Positions 51,201 to 57,853 of a stretch of 64,000 nucleotides of DNA are shown in pieces (the stretch's first letter is position 1; each line of letters starts with the position of its first letter). A model generated the notes under the pieces. It had not been told where the DNA came from and did not search any database. It was given only the letters and a program-made list of their open reading frames with translations. Origin of the DNA: Lepidodermella squamata (taxonomy: Eukaryota > Gastrotricha); NCBI GenBank assembly GCA_047495785.1, contig JBLDXI010000042.1:2418001-2482000 (forward strand), in the 5' to 3' direction. The translations under genes were made by a program, and so were the position numbers.

Positions 51201-53545
51201 AAAACCTTCAAATAAGTCGAAAATAGGCTTTTATAGTCCAGCCCCGAGTTCGACTCATCGACAAGTTCGATAATTTTGAACAACCAATCACGAAAAGCTT
51301 CATCAGTATCGTCCTGCGAATTATTCAAATAGTCCTGAATGACCTTCATTCGCTCAGGAGTCAGGACCTTCCGATCTCGAGCGACTGAGTTGTACAAAGA
51401 TTTGATCATATCGGTTTGAAGCTGGACAAGTTCAGCATGTATCAGGCTGTTGACGGAATCCCTATCATAATCATCCCTGAGTACGATTTCCTTGTACTTC
51501 CGGCCGTACCAGGTGGACTTGGTCTCTTCGGTCAGAAGTTTCCACTTCACGTTCGAGTAAAAACTATTCATCAGCGCAGGGCCCGTGGTCAAATTCTCAA
51601 TGCTTGAATGATCGACACGAACACCTCGAATTATGATGCTATAGAAATCGGATAGGCTCGACTGGTCCGAGGATAGCTTAGCCAAAGATTCCAGGCTAGT
51701 AACGCCCTTCATCAAGGCATCGATTGTTCTCGAATTAAGCGCTTGCTTTTCCGAAATCTTGCAAAACAGGCCAGCGATCATTCGATTTATGAAGAATTCA
51801 TACAGCGGATTTGCGTTGCTAAACGCCGAATAGAAATAATGCTTGCCCAGGAGTTTCTCGGGCAAGTATTCGTCTTTATCGCCTTGTTTTATCATCTCAC
51901 CAGACATAGCCAGGTTGTACAAGTTCAAAACTTCAGCCCACGTCGTTCGATAGAAGCGTCGATCATCGCCCGACGTGTCTGACTTTGTCACAGGTGGTTG
52001 AACTGTTACGTTGGTAATAACCTTGCGAGACCGGCTCTGAAGCGCGTTCGTCAGGTTCAGAATTTTCAGCTGAACATCGTCGCATCGCAGATTTTTCGTG
52101 CTCGACTTGACGGTTTGGATGGTTTTACTGACGACCAACTGCTTCTTATTCGCGTTTTCCTTTCGCTTGTTGATCATGGTCGTGGGTTTAGAGTCGCCAC
52201 TGGAAGCGCCATTTGCAACGCCTAGACAAAATTAAAAAAATTATTCATTCGAATAATGAGTAAAAAGCTTCCGGATAATTTGCATCCTAGCAAAGAAGGA
52301 AAACCCGAGTAAATTTGACACTCAAGCATTAAATTCGGTATCCAACCAACTAACATCAGCTAGGATTAGGCTTTTGAGTTCAACTAGCAACGGATCCACT
52401 TTCCCATGGGTCCAGTAACTACAAGTAAATCACTAGCTATTTTTTTCGATATTTGGAAGCCGGGGTTAACAAAATTCATTGTACATTTTTCAAATAATTT
52501 TTTTTATTAATTTTAAGGAGGAAGCGAGCTAACCATGACCGATCCTATGGGTACGTTGGATGCGATACGAAAACAAAAAGGAATAAAGTCTTTCGAAAAA
52601 ATAAATTGCCGGGACCAAGTCTTAATTAATTTTAAAAGAGAGAGAGATACCGATTTATTGGTGGTCTGCGTTAAATGAAAAATGAATAGAGAAAACAGAG
52701 GAAGAAACAAAACGGTAGACAACAATAAAAAACGGCAGGTGAAATTAAAACAAACATTTCATTCACTTCGGCGCTTTCAAAACGCTGTAAGGCATAATTC
52801 AGAATCGGAGAAAATCAGTGTGAAATATTTACTTTTCAATGCTATCAAAATTACCTTTTGACGCTGTTTCGATTTTGCTCATCAGAAAGGCTTTGGCCTC
52901 TTCGCTTATCCCTCCATCACTCAAAATGCGGCTATGAGCCAGTTTGCCGATTTCGGCCCCAATTTTGCCGGTAGGCTTGCCGTTGTTGTTACAGCTAGCT
53001 AGCAAATAGCCAAGGATGTATACCAACTCTGTTTTCACAGAATCTTCGCCGCAAGTTTCCAGCGCAGCTATAACTTGCCGGTGATCGACAAATTTTGTCA
53101 AATCCAGATCTCTCGAATTCCTACTCAAGTATTTAGCAGCCAGGCTGTACCGATAAGCTGCCTCGGGGTCCTGGTTCGATTTTTTGAAATAATCAAAAAT
53201 GGTCCCGAAATAATTCAGGCCGTAAAGCTCGTTTATTTCAGCCCAATTGATGTCAAACTTTCGAATGAAGTAAACGAGATTAACCAGTTTGACCGACAGC
53301 TTCTCTTTGCTGGTATGCTCTCGTTTAAGCTGCGCGATGGCGTTGTCTTTTTTGAAAATGTATTGCAGTCGTTTCTTGTAATTCTCATTTCCAGCCTTCT
53401 CCAATTTTCGGACCATTAGAGTTATCCAGCAGATGTGCGAGAAGTGAAATTCCAGATCTGGGTTATAAAACGAAGATTCGGGCTCATCGTCCGCGTTTCT
53501 GAGCATCTCGATGAGCTCAGCATAGTTATAACCTTGCATACCCAT
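23569..53545 (-). CDS. Giant SecA-like/OTU-like protein gene, copy B (whole gene, 12 coding exons)
   Basis: Joining 53545-52855, 52221-50934, 50881-50050, 50000-49130, 46603-43784, 43729-42740, 39804-37592, 35875-34839, 32913-32185, 28592-27779, 25217-24385 and 24229-23569 gives 13,779 nt, exactly 4,593 codons with the stop. All eleven introns are GT-AG and all phases match. Predicted layout: residues 1-2000 helical and leucine-rich; about 2090-2610 a SecA-type ATPase core; about 3375-3415 hydrophobic and glycine-rich; about 3930-4030 OTU-like; the rest unrecognised. SecA proteins couple ATP hydrolysis to pushing unfolded proteins through the SecYEG channel; whether this protein translocates anything is unknown. 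The ATG at 53545 directly follows an in-frame TAG that also looks like a splice acceptor, so a further upstream exon is possible. An internal donor ambiguity exists at the exon 7 end (see that exon). Confidence 0.85.
24230..24384 (-). other. Copy B intron 11 (155 bp)
   Basis: GTGAGC at the 5' end and AAATCAG at the 3' end. It is AT-rich. Confidence 0.6.
24385..25217 (-). CDS. Copy B exon 11
   Basis: The exon encodes about 278 residues beginning AAIKSGDEEYNQFAV after CTTTCAG|GCA, in phase 0 with exon 10. It is rich in Pro, Asp, Glu and Lys, with a likely beta-rich start (YTLVEKNENGEVVASYDVK) and a disordered C-terminal part ending in six prolines (KPPPPPP region). An in-frame TGA at 24381 would end the protein, but the sequence there reads CCCCA|GTGAGC, a good donor that joins in phase 2 to the next exon. 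Confidence 0.75.
25660..25860 (+). pseudogene. Plus-strand coding-like fragment, unknown transposon or gene remnant
   Basis: The frame encodes PARDTELQQLFEDAKKISQQ followed by AFTSDESTAPAS, a natural-looking helical then Ser/Ala-rich protein segment. It is broken soon after by frameshifts. No family recognised. Confidence 0.35.
26897..27133 (+). pseudogene. Plus-strand coding-like fragment with GPTIGSIDCAVKDSQ
   Basis: The 78-residue frame contains NPTTGPTIGSIDCAVKDSQG and MPGTIYLHLATGQETF, which reads like a folded-domain fragment rather than random sequence. It lies inside intron 10 of copy B in opposite orientation. A protease-like or capsid-like transposon piece is possible but unproven. 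Confidence 0.35.
27779..28592 (-). CDS. Copy B exon 10 (OTU-like cysteine protease segment)
   Basis: The exon encodes about 271 residues (YDKLKERKEKG to GNAVK). It contains VGHAFYIDAKGERV followed 20 residues later by SKPNDCFYAVYSKIL and EKLRTETADGIREN. The D-x-C-F/L-x-A-V pattern followed by a helix with LR..TADxIREN is typical of OTU-family cysteine proteases, which cleave ubiquitin-type linkages. Here the candidate His (codon at 28186-28184) precedes the candidate Cys (codon at 28126-28124), as in circularly permuted OTU domains of large effector-like proteins. The acceptor is AATTTTTCAG|G and the donor GTTAAG|GTGAGT. Activity is inferred, not shown. Confidence 0.7.
29160..29594. mobile_element. 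Possible piggyBac-like nonautonomous element end
   Basis: Read from the minus strand the segment starts TTAACCCTTAGACGCC, and TTAACCC is the usual piggyBac terminus at a TTAA target. A short plus-strand frame nearby encodes MSIAEEENFEEVGSTGSELS, an acidic stretch like piggyBac transposase N-termini. The other end was not found. Confidence 0.35.
29600..31830 (+). mobile_element. Decayed non-LTR retrotransposon (endonuclease to RT)
   Basis: In order on the plus strand: LNAKHQLFGCRSRNANG and KVLPSVGSDHLQVTIEY (apurinic-type endonuclease), FRKAYYSARSKVNAMWENAS, HRPISLLPTIGKLFDRIINE (RT start), DDVVLLAAHHHEMVGYLNHL (catalytic ADD region degenerate) and VLAAGLYGAELWG (C-terminal thumb). Frames change repeatedly, so it is a pseudogene. 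It is antisense to the host gene. Confidence 0.8.
32185..32913 (-). CDS. Copy B exon 9 (helical linker)
   Basis: The exon encodes about 243 residues beginning KKSMQDKVNRIVMAAISPE. The acceptor is TTATTGCAG|G and the donor GAAAA|GTGAGTT, phase 2 on both sides. The content is predicted helical with a hydrophobic SAISMAIRIGGTLHGLYQLG segment. No domain recognised. Confidence 0.8.
32914..34838 (-). other. Copy B intron 8 (1.9 kb)
   Basis: Holds a plus-strand retroelement tail at about 34000-34560 and a short plus-strand frame at 33703-33857 of unknown nature. The remainder is AT-rich. Confidence 0.55.
33990..34560 (+). mobile_element. Non-LTR retrotransposon 3' fragment
   Basis: Encodes RRFGLKAKHYLTVYKTYVRA, LLVFGTPA and LWQKLQVLQNNALRQ, the C-terminal region after the reverse transcriptase in Jockey-like elements. 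Stops interrupt it. Confidence 0.6.
34839..35875 (-). CDS. Copy B exon 8 (glycine-rich hydrophobic segment)
   Basis: The exon encodes about 346 residues, VKVPADKITTLLELF to LDAISG. The acceptor is TATTTTTAG|GTG in phase 0 and the donor TCTGG|GTAATT in phase 2. A hydrophobic stretch of about 40 residues (ICCLVGIATFQLLIGAALI, then TTGFGATVGMSLIS) could form one or two membrane helices. A second, small-residue-rich region follows (SVTISIVSMGFGKLKDAGKG), with many Ala/Gly repeats after it. This resembles membrane-inserting glycine-rich segments of large secreted or effector proteins, but no family is assigned. Confidence 0.8.
35876..37591 (-). other. Copy B intron 7 (1.7 kb)
   Basis: Contains broken plus-strand frames at 36000-36400 (VGFIDHHIEHIFADI, then REKQLLTSVTNILRDE and MSARNPKGKIVLSSKDLEEL) that look like a frameshifted retroelement. 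No splice-competent exon was found. Confidence 0.5.
37592..39804 (-). CDS. Copy B exon 7 (SecA second nucleotide-binding domain and downstream region)
   Basis: The exon encodes about 737 residues. Its first 110 complete the SecA-type motor: GVLIICETIEQANVL, IIIATNLAGRGTDIHTD (SecA ATNMAGRGTDI) and QAFGRTARQGKLGTGQ (arginine-finger motif, SecA GRSGRQGD). The remaining ~620 residues are charged and helical and do not obviously match the SecA helical scaffold. Near residue 3180 there is a lysine-rich patch (KADRKKKKKS) followed by an acidic one. The donor is taken as TTAGCG|GTAAAC; a nearby AGA|GTAAGA in the same phase would shorten the protein by a few residues. Confidence 0.88.
40790..41410 (+). 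mobile_element. Gypsy-type LTR retrotransposon, 3' end of pol
   Basis: The frame encodes CFKVGDLFLLNDYRVNSPLG, KPRDGPFEIIAI and DNLYTIRSLSNPHCVDTVNI followed by a DKLTLFP motif. This is the integrase C-terminal SH3-like region of Ty3/Gypsy elements, followed by a charged tail and a stop. The rest of the element is absent. Confidence 0.7.
41476..41846 (+). repeat. Probable 3' LTR
   Basis: A polypurine tract (GAAAAAAGGGAAGAG, 41461-41475) directly precedes TGATTACTTATT. The segment ends in TTACA and contains a TATATAAACCC promoter-like box at about 41764. It lies right after the integrase tail, as expected of an LTR. Confidence 0.5.
41870..42335 (+). mobile_element. Non-LTR retrotransposon 3' tail (copy B)
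   Basis: Encodes STKRKVRLYKAYVLPILLYN, HRKQLRRLLGIRYPEVIRNE and MRWRYFGHALRKPWHAPVYR, the typical C-terminus of Jockey/RTE-like ORF2. It ends with a (CTA)n run and a stop. The fragment is shared with copy A (4145-4460), so it predates the duplication. Confidence 0.8.
42740..43729 (-). CDS. Copy B exon 6 (SecA motor: DEVD, WSDGLHQ, LTGTMG)
   Basis: The exon encodes about 330 residues of SecA-like motor. Visible landmarks in order are ADIVYGEVSQFQFDKLRDN (the SecA region before Walker B), VAIVDEVDAMLIDD (Walker B, DEVD as in SecA), NVHYVVHEGQIKPVD, then SATSWSDGLHQFL, close to the SecA WSDGLHQ signature, and YGLTGTMGS, the motif III equivalent. The donor AGAAAGAG|GTATGA leaves phase 1. Order and spacing agree with the bacterial nucleotide-binding domain 1 plus preprotein-binding region. 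Confidence 0.9.
43730..43783 (-). other. 54-bp frame-preserving, stop-free intron in copy B
   Basis: Between exons 5 and 6 of copy B lies GTAAAAGTCG...TATGGAATAG. It is 54 bp, divisible by three, and contains no stop codon, so retention would insert 18 residues inside the SecA motor. The copy A intron at the same place (5842-5887) is 46 bp and would shift the frame if retained, which argues that splicing is the normal state. Confidence 0.75.
43784..46603 (-). CDS. Copy B exon 5 (solenoid end and SecA Walker A)
   Basis: This is the largest exon, about 940 residues. It starts after AATTTCAG|GA as QLQSILYEGLISDNS. Roughly the first 850 residues are leucine-rich helical repeats. The last 90 enter the SecA DEAD-like motor: ATGEGKSTIV is Walker A (bacterial SecA normally has GEGKT) and ITSSPVLAERDA matches the SecA motif Ia region (TVNDYLARRD in bacteria). 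The donor is CATCAAAG|GTAAAA. The following 54-bp intron has no stop and keeps the frame, so the open frame runs straight into exon 6. Confidence 0.88.
46604..49129 (-). other. Copy B intron 4 (2.5 kb)
   Basis: Matches copy A intron 4 at both ends and around the STNNGLE remnant. It lacks the 1-kb TIR element of copy A. Confidence 0.7.
46905..48700 (+). mobile_element. Decayed MULE-like transposase remnant
   Basis: Broken plus-strand frames include KDLEIDCLRAALSRCDLHQQ (46910-47215), KIAHGEITGVRLGNWF (48030-48091) and, after a frameshift, YVSSTNNGLECKNGLVKRYL (48097-48160). The STNNxLExxN motif is common in MULE-type transposase C-terminal regions. Homologous debris is in copy A at 10400-11000. 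Confidence 0.45.
49130..50000 (-). CDS. Copy B exon 4 (helical repeat region)
   Basis: The exon encodes about 290 residues beginning ALEILEVYTTPRKG, joined in phase 0 to exon 3 across a 49-bp intron. It contains repeated units of about 35-45 residues with the pattern LLxKLExxLES or LLNKLVDRFDP, consistent with solenoid repeats. The donor TACAAAG|GTATGA leaves phase 1 before a 2.5-kb intron. Confidence 0.85.
50050..50881 (-). CDS. Copy B exon 3 (helical repeat region)
   Basis: The exon encodes about 277 residues after a 52-bp intron (50882-50933). The acceptor is TTTTATAG|C and the donor is AAAATG|GTGAGC in phase 0. Alternating amphipathic helices with short loops, such as the stretch with ALLVAQVLLSAVQEP, suggest an alpha-solenoid of the HEAT/ARM kind. 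No family can be assigned by eye. Confidence 0.85.
50934..52221 (-). CDS. Copy B exon 2 (helical region)
   Basis: The exon encodes about 429 residues. The acceptor reads TTGTCTAG|GC and restores the frame as Gly-Val-Ala-Asn. The donor reads TTTCAAG|GTAATA in phase 2. The first 40 residues are Lys/Asn-rich and probably disordered; the remainder is helical. The length is identical to the copy A exon at 13831-15118, and I count only five amino-acid changes in the 415 residues compared. No known family recognised. Confidence 0.85.
52222..52854 (-). other. Copy B intron 1 (633 bp)
   Basis: AT-rich, collinear with copy A intron 1. No element seen. Confidence 0.6.
52855..53545 (-). CDS. Copy B exon 1 (N-terminal helical region)
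   Basis: This exon encodes about 230 residues starting MGMQGYNY. It is rich in Leu, Lys, Asn and Glu and looks mostly helical, with no recognised domain. The donor reads CAAAAG|GTAATT and leaves phase 1. The sequence just upstream reads TTTAG|ATG, so the ATG could be either the true start or the first codon of an internal exon. Copy A has ATC in place of this first ATG but keeps the next ATG two codons later. Confidence 0.8.
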
Positions 53546-53599
53546 CTAAATTCAAATAATATTGAAAAATACACATTCGAAATTTCATCGCGTTCCGAT

Positions 53600-54330
53600 A
53601 TGGCTACGGATACCATTTTACAGGTAAGCAGCTCAATGTTTTTATGAGAGGCTAATGAGGTTTATATGGGCCCTGTTACCGTAGCCTGAAATTCTTAGAA
53701 TTATTTGAAGAGCGGAATTTGGCTAATTTCTAGTTAGGCTTCGCAATATGCTAATTTGGTTCCGCTGCAGCAACTTTAGTTCCCATGAAAAATACATAGA
53801 AAGTTTATTTTAAACATGGAAATTACCGGAAACCCTGATTATTTTTAATTGCGCGCTGGCTCATTGTTCGATATACCGTATTTCTCTAATAAAATATTTC
53901 CCTCTCGAATAGATAAGGGCCACCCTAAACACAATGCTTAGTATACTGCTATTTGAAAATATTCCACTTTCCCTTGGAAATAGCGCTGATCGCACTTTCC
54001 ATGAAAATTCAAACAGTCTGAGGGCAAGTTTTTCCACTAACATGTACCTTGGAGATATTTCAATAGATCTACTTTAGCCAATTAATGTCCAAGCCAATAA
54101 TTTATGAAACTTAACCTAACCAGTCATTTTATATTCAGGCGTGGAGTATCTCCGACAATTACGCAATCGTTGGCTCTTGTTCGAAAGTGACAAAAGAAAT
54201 TACATTGACCGAGCATGTTCTCGCCTATTTCTATGGCGCGATGGTGTTCCGGATTATAAAAAAAGTCACTTGCACTTTCTCGGCTGTGGAGAAGAAAAGG
54301 TCGTACATTATAATCGAGCTTCGCAGTTGA
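53600..54330 (+). CDS. Candidate two-exon small gene, divergent from copy B
   Basis: ATGGCTACGGATACCATTTTACAG|GTAAGC (53600-53623, MATDTILQ) could splice in phase 0 to TATATTCAG|GCG (54139) and continue to a TGA at 54328. This gives 71 residues including AWSISDNYAIVGSCS and LTEHVLAYFYGAMVF. The splice sites are good and the composition looks protein-like. An overlapping +1 frame is also open, and no family is recognised, so this is weak. If real, its start is only 54 bp from the copy B start, on the opposite strand. Confidence 0.3.
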
Positions 54331-54391
54331 AGACGAAAGAACTAGAATTTTTCTTTCAGAGCAACTCGCGTCGCAATGGCGGTCTTTTAGC

Positions 54392-54560
54392 TTAATGCGA
54401 AGGCGTTGGAATGCAACCGGTTTTTTTACCACGCCTGCATCTGATAAGGCGAAATTGAGGATATGCGTGAGACTGGTCCAGACATGAGTCCAGATATGCG
54501 CAATATTTCTCTGGAAGTGGGGTCAAACACTCATTAAGACGGGTCCAAATATGCGCAACA
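54392..54560. repeat. Dispersed repeat, copy 2 (partner at 18761-18930)
   Basis: It shares several blocks of 20 or more bases with 18761-18930, with small indels, and contains an extra half-copy of the TCCAGATATGCGCAA motif. Confidence 0.7.
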
Positions 54561-54599
54561 TTTTTTCGCTGAAAAAAAAACAAGTCGCACGCGCTAAAA

Positions 54600-57500
54600 T
54601 GGCGATTTTGGCAACATCACTGGGGACATCGTGCTACGAGCTGCCGATTTAAATCATTCATTTCGCGTGGTCGCGAATTGGGCAATTTGCGCCTCAACAT
54701 TTAGTTGGTGGTTATTTTCTTACGGAAAAAGTAATCGACCAAACTTCAGTGATTCAAATCGCCATTTGGCAGAACTCTACATTCAGTTATTAGACCGAAT
54801 GATAGTTCACCATAACGCCGTGATATCGTCAAACTTTGGCTTCTCAGCTTATTCTACCAAGTAAGGCAATCTTCCATAATAACAGTGCCAGCATTTTTAG
54901 TAACATGCTTCACCCTGCATCATTATATGGACATAGCGTCAGCTTTTTTCATGCAAGGATAATGGCATTAAGAGCAAATCAGCTTCAAACTGGCCGACAT
55001 GTATCTACTTATCTTCTTGGCGAACTTCTTTGCCGGGGTGACAACAGAATTAGAATATATCTAAAAACAAAACTTTACAGTTACCTCCGAGGCAATTAGC
55101 TACGAAAATTCTTGAAAAAACACGAGAAGATCCAACTGTTTTAACGCGTTTATTAAATTTCAACTATGACAATTGGTGTTATTATTATTATTATCAATTA
55201 ATAATAATTATATTATTATATGCGGTAATATTATCATTTTCAATATTCATATATATCCATTTATTTATATTTATATCGCAACAAGTTCGCCATTATTCTC
55301 TGTTCAGTTTTTCGTCATATCGACCCATCATGACACAATTAATCATCACACCATGCAGTTTGTTTCTATATCGACAAGAAATTCAGTTGTATTACACACA
55401 CAAGCAGGTTGAAACAGCATTTTCTGAACTTTTCACAAAATGCCAATACAAGATCGCGCGATTATTTACAACAAAAATGAGAGAGAAAAACCATTTTTTC
55501 GTGGAAGTCGACGTCGGTTTTTTCGATACAATAATAAGAATATGATGTTCAAGTGATAACAGAGCAGCTTATAGCATATATTAACAATATAAATCTGATT
55601 ATTTACTTGTGCGATTTTCCAACTGAATAATTATTATAGATATCCTTTCGTATTTCAGTCTATCACCAACAAATAAAGAAAAGAAAATGAATGAATGAAC
55701 GCTTTTTCAAAGTGGTGTCATTGAGTCGTTATAATTACGATATGGTATGATGATTAACACAACTTGGAGCAGGCCGTTCTCAGCGCGATCAACTGAAATT
55801 ATTTGAGAGCGCAAGACTAACCATATTATGAAAATTAGTTTCTCTTCAATAAAAGCGACCAGGTTGTGATTTTTGTTCAAATCAACATTCATTTTCCGGT
55901 TGTAACAACACCACAAGTTTAGCGCAAAATTATGTGGTACCACGAACAAAGAAAAACGAGAGCAAGCCATCAAGAGATAAAGAGAGCGAGATAGAGGGAG
56001 AAAAAGCCACCATTTATCAATAAACGATTTATTATCTTACATCTTCATAAAAAAGTGAAGAGAATGCACGCGCCACGAATGATCATTTTTTGAAACGATA
56101 TACAATAAATGCTGTTCATTCCGTAGAACTAGGTAAACAATGTGACTTTACACCATGCTATAACTTGCCATTAATAATATTATCATAATTACTGATGCTA
56201 TTTATTATTATCAGTATAATCAAATCAGTCAGTTTCAATTTTCTTAAAGAAATATATAAATAATATTGTTAATAGTTTTGTTATAACAATTTATCGGCTA
56301 ACCTTTATGGCCTTAAAAAAACAGAAGAAAAACAAGAAGAAAAAGCGGAATGGCGAAGAAGAGGCTCGACTAAGATAAATACCGAATAAATATTAGATGT
56401 GTAATTATTAACATAGCTCATAGCTATATGTCGTCCGCGTAGATAAAGTTGAAGAAGATGAAGAAAGTATTTTCAACTCGTGATTTTCGTCCAGTCAAAA
56501 GCGAGAAATTTCAGGGCAGTGAGTGCGAGAACTGATGATTCTCGGTTTCGCGCGGGGTTTCGATAGATTAATAAGATCTTGCAGCGAGGCGGTTTTCGGT
56601 ATCAATTGGTTAATTAGTAGTAAATTAATTACAATAAAGACACAACTCTTTTGCATGTGCGTGATAGCAACAAATTGGAGAACAACATTGAAAATTGCGA
56701 CCTTATCGATTTTAAAATACGTTATCGTTTTTGCAGAAGACACCTTACATTTAGTTAATACGCGAGAAAACAACGTAACAAAATTGCATGTCTTATCAAG
56801 TGTTTAACACATGACTTTTGTTAAATAAGAAGAAGAAGAAGAGAATTCACCGATTTTGACATTTTGTTTTTCTCAAAGTTTCGGAAGCAGGACACGAAAA
56901 AAATCATCACGGCAACTACACTGTAACCAGTCTGATTTTCAAGCATTCACTTAAAAAGGAAGAGAAAAGGAAGCTGGAATAGTTACACGTCAAATAATAA
57001 CTAACAATGGTAAATAGACACGAGAGTAAAGTTCTGAAGGTTTTTACCATATCGCGGGTCGTCGTCAATAACAAAAATACTCTAGTTATTTTTACTTTTT
57101 CACGTTCAAATAAATGCAAAGGGTGATGAGACAACAGTCGTCAGAAAAAGAGGATCATTTGGAGTCGTCGTTCAAAGTTGCTATATAATAATTATAATAA
57201 TAAATAGGTCAGTCCAGCGTGGAAACAAACATTGAAGTTTTTAGTTATATTATGCGCCGAAAGCCAGGAAACAGTGCACGAGTGCGTTGGTATCCAATTT
57301 TTGTATCAATAACAAGCTCCAGAAAAATATTGGAGAAAAATGCCCATCACGCGTATTTATAAGTAAATAACACAATAGACAAGAATAGCATCGTTAAGAT
57401 TTTTTCATTCGAATCATGCACATCACTTTCAAGTTTTTGGTGCTGCAGTGTGACGGTCTCAGGTGAACAGCTATTGCGGGTTTTTTCAGCTTTCATCCCA

Positions 57501-57604
57501 TAAAAGTTCTCTGATCTCTGTAAATATTGCACAGGGTTCATCTATTTTATCTGTTGTGCTGTGGTGAACATGATGAAGTTTCAATCAGTTGCAATGTTTC
57601 CTCC
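54600..57604. other. AT-rich intergenic region between FNDC3 and copy B
   Basis: Contains two open plus-strand frames (54631-54864 and 54836-55099) without recognised family, ATT/TTA-rich low-complexity stretches (55170-55270, 56180-56290) and probably the FNDC3 3' UTR. No tRNA or repeat array seen. Confidence 0.45.
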
Positions 57605-57853
57605 TTAATTAGTGGCAATTAGAAACGAGTGAGCCACGTACGACAACACAACGGCCAAAACGGCGAAGGCGATGACGAAACCGGCAGCCAGCTGCGCGTC
57701 CGTCCATGATTCATCGTCGCTGCGCCGCCGCAAATGCACAGCCTCGAGAAGACGGAATATGAAGGCGACGACTGAACTCGACGACGAATCTGAAGGTTTA
57801 GAAGCCGCGCTCTTTGAGGCGGTTGACGAGGAGGGTGTCGCACTGGTCAAAGT
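57605..57853 (-). CDS. FNDC3: FNDC3 homologue, tail-anchor exon
   Basis: Acceptor TTTTTTTAG|ACT, phase 0. A Ser/Ala-rich linker is followed by RLLEAVHLRRRSDDESWTD and the hydrophobic helix, then the stop at 57605. Confidence 0.85.
   Translation of the reverse strand, partial: TLTSATPSSSTASKSAASKPSDSSSSSVVAFIFRLLEAVHLRRRSDDESWTDAQLAAGFVIAFAVLAVVLSYVAHSFLIATN

Noticed and set aside
1-53545. Bacterial or endosymbiont contamination carrying secA
   Set aside because: The SecA region is interrupted by consistent GT-AG introns in both copies and flanked by eukaryotic retroelements and an animal FNDC3 gene.
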